Shown here piece after piece: positions 56,211-64,000 of a stretch of 64,000 bases of DNA (position 1 is the stretch's first letter; each line of letters starts with the position of its first letter). Source of the DNA: Deltaproteobacteria bacterium (lineage in GTDB: Bacteria > Myxococcota > Kuafuiibacteriia > Kuafuiibacteriales > Kuafuiibacteriaceae); NCBI GenBank assembly GCA_016703535.1, contig JADJBV010000001.1, positions 1-64,000 of the forward strand. Direction: 5' to 3'. The position numbers and the translations under genes are program-made. The notes below the pieces were generated by a model that was given only the letters and a program-made list of their open reading frames with translations, was not told the origin of the DNA and made no database searches.

Positions 56211-56992
56211 AGAGCGCCCTCCGCAACGACCTCGAGCGGCTGCGCCGCGACGCGCTCTCCGTGCGCCACCGCCATGCCTTCGAGGCGGGCCGCGCCAAGC
56301 AGCCCGCCATCGCGGCGCACGCCGACGCGGCCTCCGTGCTCGCCATGCTCGACGACGAAGCGGAGGGCACCTACGCGGCGCGCGAGGCGCTCACCGAGGC
56401 GATCATCCGCGAGCACCGGGCGAGCCGCGCTGCGGTGTGGGCGTCCCTCCTGCTCGGCGCGTTCAAGCCGATGCTGGTGCGCCTGCGGGGCCGCCTCGTC
56501 AGCGACACGGTGCCGGGCGACGAGCTCGACCAGCTCGTCGTCACCGCGTTCCTGGCAGCGCTCACCGAGGTGCCGCTCATGGACCGCCTGCCGATGCGGC
56601 TGCGCCAGCGCACCGAGCGGCAGGTCTTCGCGTTCCTCCGCAAGGAGCGCGAGCAGCGCCACCCGGGCATCGACGTCGAGGAGCTGGAAGACCTCGACCC
56701 GGACTCCCTCGCTCCCCGTCGCGCGCGCACGGACGAGGAGCTGTACGACCTCGCGCTCCTCATTCAGCGCGCCGTCCAGGAGGGCCTCTCCACGAGCGGG
56801 CTCGACGTGGTCGAGGCGACGGTGCTGCGCCGAGAACTTCTGCGCGCGTACGTCGAGCGTCTCGAGCCCGACGACGACGTGGCCCGCGAGCGTCTCTACC
56901 AGCGCCTCAAGAGGCAGCGGTCGCGCGCGATGCAGCGCTTGAAGTCGCTGCTCACCACCACGTCCCCGATCCAGCTCTCCATCGGCTTCTGA
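56207..56992 (+). CDS. second sigma-like protein, 261 residues
   Basis: A GTG at 56207 overlaps the previous stop (GTGA). The body is helical, with RGRLVSDTVPGDELDQLVVT AFLAAL resembling sigma region 2, and a C-terminal part (VEATVLRRELLRAYVERLEP, RERLYQRLKRQRSRAMQRL) resembling region 4 without a perfect HTH. The acidic stretch HPGIDVEELEDLDPDSL lies between. The shape parallels the factor at 50502-51380. It may be the late transcription regulator ahead of the packaging genes. Confidence 0.5.
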   Translation: MKSALRNDLERLRRDALSVRHRHAFEAGRAKQPAIAAHADAASVLAMLDDEAEGTYAAREALTEAIIREHRASRAAVWASLLLGAFKPMLVRLRGRLVSDTVPGDELDQLVVTAFLAALTEVPLMDRLPMRLRQRTERQVFAFLRKEREQRHPGIDVEELEDLDPDSLAPRRARTDEELYDLALLIQRAVQEGLSTSGLDVVEATVLRRELLRAYVERLEPDDDVARERLYQRLKRQRSRAMQRLKSLLTTTSPIQLSIGF

Positions 56993-56998
56993 GGGCAC

Positions 56999-58237
56999 AT
57001 GGCGAAGAACAAGCACGCGAAGAGTGGCCGTCCCACGAAGGGCGAAGGCCCGAAGCTCTCGAACCCCGACGAGGTCGAGCGCCTGCTCGTCGAGGGCGAG
57101 GTGGTGCCCGATGAGCACGGCGAGGCGAAGCGCGTCTGGCTCACGCAGCGCGATGTCGCGGCTCGCTTCGGCGTCGCGGTCAGCACCATCGCCGCGTTCG
57201 CCAAGGAGCACCGGACCACCGAGCGTCGCGAGGAGCTGCGCGCCCAGCTCGATCCGCCGAAGACCCCGCCGCCGCCGAAGGTCGAGCGCTCCGTCGAAGC
57301 GCCCGAGCCCAGCGACGTCGTGCGCGCGAGCGTCGAAGACAGCGCAGAGCCCGCGACGGAGAACACCGCACCCTCGGATGAGCGTCGTCGACCCGGGCGG
57401 CCTCGCCACCAGCAGGCGCCGGTCATCCCGTTCGCGGAGCTGGATCGCCTGCTCGTCTTCGGCGAGGTGTCGATGAACGACGACGGCACGTCGAACACCG
57501 TCTACCCGACGTACCGCGAGCTGGCCGAGAAGTACGGCGTCGCCCCGAGCGTCATCGCCGACTACGCCAAGAGCCACAACACGATGCACCGCCGCAAGTA
57601 CGGCGAGCACCGCATCGAGGCCCGGCGCGACGAGAAGATCATCGAGGCACGCGCGACGGCCGAGGCGATCACGGTCGCCGAGATGCTCGCGCTCATCGAC
57701 GAGTTCCTCATCAAGTTCAGGGAGGCGCTCAAGGAAGGCCGCGTCCGCACCGACAGCCCCGCCGACGTCAACACGCTCATCCGGCTCAAGTCGTTCCTCG
57801 AGGGCGGCGCCGACTCGCGGCAGGAGATCCGCCACATGCTCTCGCTCGAGGTGCTGTCGGAGAGGCACGAGCGCTACATGCGCGACCTCGAGTCCTCGAC
57901 GCCCGCGATGGCCGGCGTCATCGACGTGCGCGGTGAGGCGGTCGAAACCGAGCACGGGAAATCGAACAGCCTCGGCGGTGTTCGGTTGCCCCCCTCGCGT
58001 TCGATTCGGGACGGCGCGGCGGAACCGAACCTGTCCCAGCACCTGCGCGACGAGGTGCGCCGCCTCGTGAACCTCGCCCGCGAGCTCGCGGAGCAGATGG
58101 GCGCCGACCCGGACGACGCCGAGCTGATCGAGAACCAGGTGCTCGTGGCGGCCGCCGCCGTCGAAGCAGCGCTGGGCGCGCACGACGGCGCCGACGTTGG
58201 CCCACGTGGCGCGAACGCCGAGGAGGACGAGGGATGA
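56999..58237 (+). CDS. probable small terminase subunit with two HTH modules, 412 residues
   Basis: The start is at 56999 (TTG/ATG region; MAKNKHAKSGRPTKGEGPKL). Two related HTH units occur: QRDVAARFGVAVSTIAAFAK EHR (residues ~50-73) and YRELAEKYGVAPSVIADYAK SHN (~170-192). Each is preceded by a similar VERLLVEGEVV / LDRLLVFGEVS segment, so the N-terminal half looks duplicated. A long central helix (FLIKFREALKEGRVRTDSPA) suggests oligomerisation. Position before the large terminase favours the DNA-recognition subunit. A mosaic of AAACCGAGCAC and CGAACA repeats lies in its 3' part. Confidence 0.6.
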   Translation: MAKNKHAKSGRPTKGEGPKLSNPDEVERLLVEGEVVPDEHGEAKRVWLTQRDVAARFGVAVSTIAAFAKEHRTTERREELRAQLDPPKTPPPPKVERSVEAPEPSDVVRASVEDSAEPATENTAPSDERRRPGRPRHQQAPVIPFAELDRLLVFGEVSMNDDGTSNTVYPTYRELAEKYGVAPSVIADYAKSHNTMHRRKYGEHRIEARRDEKIIEARATAEAITVAEMLALIDEFLIKFREALKEGRVRTDSPADVNTLIRLKSFLEGGADSRQEIRHMLSLEVLSERHERYMRDLESSTPAMAGVIDVRGEAVETEHGKSNSLGGVRLPPSRSIRDGAAEPNLSQHLRDEVRRLVNLARELAEQMGADPDDAELIENQVLVAAAAVEAALGAHDGADVGPRGANAEEDEG

Positions 58238-58893
58238 TCGCCCCCCGCGCAGCCGCGCGCCCACGCGGCCAGGACGACGCGACCAGCAGAGCCTCGCAGA
58301 CGGGCGCCCACGAGGCCCACAGCGGGCCGGAAGAACACGCGCCCCTCGCGCCGACCCTGGGATTCCGCGGCCTTACGCCGCCGCCCAGCTTCGAGCGCTC
58401 GAGCACGACGAGCTCACCGCGGCGCGCGCCGGAACACGCAGGCAGCCACGCGCGCCGAGACGGCGCTGCCGAGCCGGGCCTCGCGCGCGTCCACGGCGCC
58501 GATCCACGGAAAGCGGCGGTACGGCTCCCCGAGATCGGCTCGTTCGAGGCGCTCGAAGTCCCCGAGAACGCGCGCTGCGCTGGGCGCGAACCGCCGCTTT
58601 TCTCTCTTAGCGGCGGTCGGCGCGCGCCCTCGTGGAGCACGCCTACCATGCCGGCCCACGGCGTCGGCACGCCGGCATGGGCCTCCGCATGCCTACAACC
58701 TGCCGAAGGGGGGGAGGGGTCCGTTTTTCGTGGCGCCGCGCGCCCGCCCCAGGGTGCCTGGGGCCGTTTCCGAGTGGGTCAGTTTTGGGAAACCGAGCAG
58801 CCCCGCGATTCGAAACCGAGCGCCGAACAGGAAACCGAGCACGCGCGCGCGTTCGGTTCTGTTCGGCAAGTGGGTCGCGGGCGCGGCGCGGGC
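58238..58893. other. 656-base gap with no supported gene; carries repeats
   Basis: Frames on both strands here are Arg/Ala/Pro-rich and lack start signals or family likeness. The right end holds AAACCGAGC direct repeats (58790, 58813, 58832) and a large inverted repeat at 58822-58867, described separately. Confidence 0.5.
58822..58867. repeat. imperfect inverted repeat beside the tyrosine recombinase, candidate recombination site
   Basis: The left arm GCCGAACAGGAAACCGA and right arm TTCGGTTCTGTTCGGC are reverse complements except for small gaps, and enclose a CG-rich alternating centre (ACGCGCGCGCG). The repeat ends 27 bases after the recombinase stop at 58894 (minus strand). Tyrosine recombinase core sites have this form, but a terminator-like hairpin for the leftward gene is also possible. 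Confidence 0.5.
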
Positions 58894-59511
58894 TCAGCAG
58901 ACGAGCCCCTGGACCGCCCGGAGCAGCTCGTCGTCCGTCGGGTGCGTGTAGATGCTGGTCGTCACCACCGACTTGTGGCGCGCGAACTTCTGCGTGAGCC
59001 GGAGGTCCTTCGACTGCCGGTAGACGGCGCTGCAGGCGTGGTGGCGCAGCGTGTGAAACCCCACGTGGCGTTCGAAGCCGGCGCGCTCCTGCCAGACCGC
59101 GAAGAGGTGCCGGAGCTGGCGCGCCGAGAGCCGTCGTCCGAGGCGGCTCACGAAGACCGGCGTGGTGGGCGTGATGGTCTCGCCCGCGCGCTTGCGCGTC
59201 GTGAGGAGCCGCTCGAGCTTGGCGCGCACGGCGTCGGGCAGCAGCACCTCCTGGGCGACGGGCTCCTTCGCGGAACGCTTGAACACGCGCAGGGCGACAC
59301 GGCGCTTGGCGCGTCCGGCGTCGTCGAACACGTCGCCGACGTCGAGCGCGAGGAGCTCGTGCTCGCGCAGGCCCGTGCCCATCGCGAGGCTGAAGATGAC
59401 GTGGTCCCGGAAGCCGTCGACGTGCTGGCCGGTGACCTTGAGCAGCGCGCGCTGCTCGGCCTCGGTCAGCGTCTTCACGGGGCGCGAGATGGTGTCGGCG
59501 TAGGCGGTCAT
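58894..59511 (-). CDS. tyrosine recombinase, catalytic domain only, 205 residues
   Basis: All active-site elements are visible: GTGLREHELLAL (Arg49), Lys in RVFKRSAKE, FHTLRHHACS (His153, Arg156), FARHKSVVTTSIYTHP (His179) and nucleophile Tyr188. The N-terminal SAM-like core-binding domain of XerC-type integrases is absent: the protein starts ten residues before TEAEQRALLK. It is reversed between the probable small and large terminase genes, an odd place for an integrase. It may act as a DNA invertase or resolvase, or be an insertion. The frame is intact. Confidence 0.88.
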   Translation of the reverse strand: MTAYADTISRPVKTLTEAEQRALLKVTGQHVDGFRDHVIFSLAMGTGLREHELLALDVGDVFDDAGRAKRRVALRVFKRSAKEPVAQEVLLPDAVRAKLERLLTTRKRAGETITPTTPVFVSRLGRRLSARQLRHLFAVWQERAGFERHVGFHTLRHHACSAVYRQSKDLRLTQKFARHKSVVTTSIYTHPTDDELLRAVQGLVC

Positions 59512-59588
59512 GGGCGCTCTCCTTGCGACCCATACAGGCTTCCGTTCGCGAGGAAGGCAAGGTCGCTCGCGACGTCCCGGAGGGCGGC

Positions 59589-61023
<1,435 letters not shown>

Positions 61024-61025
61024 GC

Positions 61026-61083
61026 CGGGGACAAAACCCCTTCACTCACGATGCATGTGAAGGCGTCTTGTCTCCTGTCCCCG
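61026..61083 (+). promoter_or_regulatory. nested 58-base stem-loop immediately after the large terminase
   Basis: The outer arms CGGGGACA (61026-61033) and TGTCCCCG (61076-61083) are exact complements. So are the inner arms CCTTCAC (61039-61045) and GTGAAGG (61057-61063). It begins three bases after the terminase stop. It could be a terminator, an mRNA processing or stability element, or a protein-binding site such as pac. There is no T-run. Confidence 0.55.
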
Positions 61084-61211
61084 CTGCCCGCGCCGGGAGG
61101 CTTTGCCCTTCCCGGAGGCGAGGCGCGCGGTCCAGATGCTCGGTACCCAGGTGGACTGCCTCCTCGCAGGCTGGCCAAGCGCCTCGCCTCCTTTGTCCTG
61201 CGAGGTCCACC

Positions 61212-61417
61212 ATGCGCCGCACCCTCAAGCTCTTCGTCATCCCGGCTGGCAAGTCCGCTGGCGCCCCGCCCGAGCCCGGGCCTGACGTCGAGCTCGAGGC
61301 CGCGAGCGACGACGCCCTCCTCGCCGCCGCGCACGAGGCGATCGCGAAGCGCGGGCTGCGGGCGCGCGCGGTGTCGTTCACGCCCACCGGGCTCGTCGCG
61401 TACGCGGAGGCCGCGCG

Positions 61418-61421
<4 letters not shown>
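61212..61421 (+). CDS. small phage protein before the portal, 69 residues
   Basis: ATG 61212 (MRRTLKLFVIPAGKSAGAPP) continues DDALLAAAHEAIAKRGLRAR AVSFTPTGLVAYAEA. The stop overlaps the portal GTG (GTGA). Small proteins of this pattern occur between terminase and portal in related prophages; function unknown. Confidence 0.65.
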
Positions 61422-63218
<1,797 letters not shown>

Positions 63219-63229
<11 letters not shown>

Positions 63230-63473
63230 GCACCACCGCGCGTGGGTGCAGCAGGCGCAGCTCGACGCCGAGCGCGGCGTCATCGCCTGCCGCATGTGCC
63301 AGCGCCACGCGGGGCTCGACGAGACCACCACGCTCTGGCGCAACGGCCAGTTGGTCTTCGCGCTCTGCGATCGCTGCTCGGCGTCGCACGACGTCGTGTT
63401 CTCACCCACGGAGGCGGGCGTCGAGGTGCGCGCCAGGCGGCGAGCCCCGCTCGTCGTCGGAGGTGGGCCGTGA
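63219..63473 (+). CDS. small zinc-finger-like protein, 84 residues
   Basis: ATG 63219 overlaps the portal end. VIACRMCQRHAGLDETTTLW followed by FALCDRCSASHDVVF gives two CxxC pairs spaced as a treble-clef or zinc ribbon. Its stop overlaps the next GTG. Role in the packaging operon unknown. Confidence 0.6.
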
Positions 63474-63769
63474 AGCTGGTCCCCTCGGCCAAGCGTCCGT
63501 GTCGCCTCGAGCGCGGCGAGATCCGCCGCGTCCCGCAGGACCGCACGAACCTCCTCGTCGGCTACCACGTCTGCTGCCTGCGCTGCGGGTTCAACACGCC
63601 CGCGCTCGCCGGCAACGATGGGCTCGACATCGACGAAGGCGACGCGCCCGACGACCTGACGTTCTCGAAGGCGCTGCGCTGCACGTTCTGCCGCGTGCTG
63701 ATGCACGTGGCCCATGGCGAGCTGCGGCTCGAGGAGGACGCCGATGTGCGGCACATCCGCTTCCGCTGA
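63470..63769 (+). CDS. second small zinc-finger-like protein, 99 residues
   Basis: A GTG at 63470 overlaps the previous stop (GTGA). VGYHVCCLRCGFNTPALAGN and LRCTFCRVLMHVAHGEL carry two CxxC pairs, repeating the layout of the gene before it. It overlaps the next gene start by 26 bases. Function unknown. Confidence 0.6.
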   Translation: MKLVPSAKRPCRLERGEIRRVPQDRTNLLVGYHVCCLRCGFNTPALAGNDGLDIDEGDAPDDLTFSKALRCTFCRVLMHVAHGELRLEEDADVRHIRFR

Positions 63770-64000
63770 TCGGCTCCTCGTCGTCCACGAGGCCCGCGTC
63801 GCCGCCGACGAGCTCGTCGAGCGCTTCCTCCGGCTCCCCGTGGCCAAGGCCATGAACCTCGGCACCCGCGCCGGGTTCGATCGCGCCGTGGCGCTCCTGG
63901 CCGCCCAGCTCCGGCGCGCCACCGGGCGTGCCGATGTCGACGCCGTGCGCGAGGCGATCGCCGTCCTCGACGTCGATTGGGCCGCACCACCGCCGCCGAG
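63744..64000 (+). CDS. partial unknown protein, runs off the right edge
   Basis: ATG 63744 (MCGTSASADRLLVVHEARVA) is open to the end of the window. The start is helical: ADELVERFLRLPVAKAMNLG, FDRAVALLAAQLRRATG. By position after the portal it may be a head morphogenesis or maturation protein, but no motif supports that. At least 85 residues are present. Confidence 0.5.
   Translation, partial: MCGTSASADRLLVVHEARVAADELVERFLRLPVAKAMNLGTRAGFDRAVALLAAQLRRATGRADVDAVREAIAVLDVDWAAPPPP

Noticed and set aside
58238..58893. Genes in the terminase gap (rightward from 58234, leftward 81-codon frame at 58414-58659)
   Set aside because: Composition is Arg/Ala/Pro-rich on both strands, and there is no convincing start context or family pattern.

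Overview
The window is high-GC bacterial DNA with accessory genes almost throughout. No housekeeping gene, rRNA or tRNA was recognised. Codon use and domain content would suit a large-genome proteobacterium or myxobacterium, but nothing fixes the taxon and this is a weak inference. The layout has three blocks.

(1) 1-2040, transposon debris on the + strand. A chimeric, C-terminally truncated transposase has an IS630-type N-terminus running in frame into an IS5-type catalytic part. It is followed by an IS630-family transposase split across two frames at an A_AAA_AAG heptamer, apparently a programmed -1 frameshift. This element cuts off the 3' end of the last gene of the next block.

(2) About 2030-34306, a very long leftward (- strand) gene train, read from 34306 downwards. 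It holds a small HTH regulator; a SNF2-type helicase (DrmD-like); a large type-ISP-like adenine methyltransferase; McrB; McrC; an unknown protein; a protein with an S24 (LexA-like) peptidase domain; an unknown; a RelE/ParE-UvrD helicase fusion; a roughly 1950-residue DUF1998 helicase; a Cas4/RecB-like Fe-S nuclease; two large unknowns; a HicA-like orphan; a possible repressor; and an unknown cut by the IS. Almost every junction in the first eleven genes is an overlap of 1-8 bases (ATGA, GTGA, TAATG), so they read as one translationally coupled operon. It resembles a composite of DISARM-like (SNF2 plus methylase), McrBC and DruE/DrmA-like helicase modules with added sensor-like parts. The combination matches no named system I know. 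Many of these genes are broken by single-base frame changes, often in G or C runs, so either the island is decaying or the sequence contains indel errors. A rightward pair (TcmP-like and DUF5131/Gp37-Gp68 genes, both damaged) starts divergently at 34555.

(3) About 36200-64000, a prophage or integrative element. It begins with a leftward large serine recombinase module (recombinase, DUF2924 protein, small proteins). Next is a rightward XRE repressor plus ImmA/IrrE protease switch with an operator-like palindrome, and two unknown genes. A leftward replication module follows: PrimPol-helicase, XPB-like helicase, DinG-like helicase, SSB-like protein, sigma-like factor and Com-like zinc protein. 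The rightward part holds a Cas4-like nuclease, an exonuclease-DUF4406 fusion, a resolvase-like nuclease, a sigma-like protein, a probable small terminase, then a reversed minimal tyrosine recombinase, large terminase, portal and small zinc proteins running off the right edge. In functional terms, block 3 carries replication, regulation and packaging of a phage-like element. Block 2 looks like a defence island lying next to it, possibly as cargo, with the IS elements marking its far edge.
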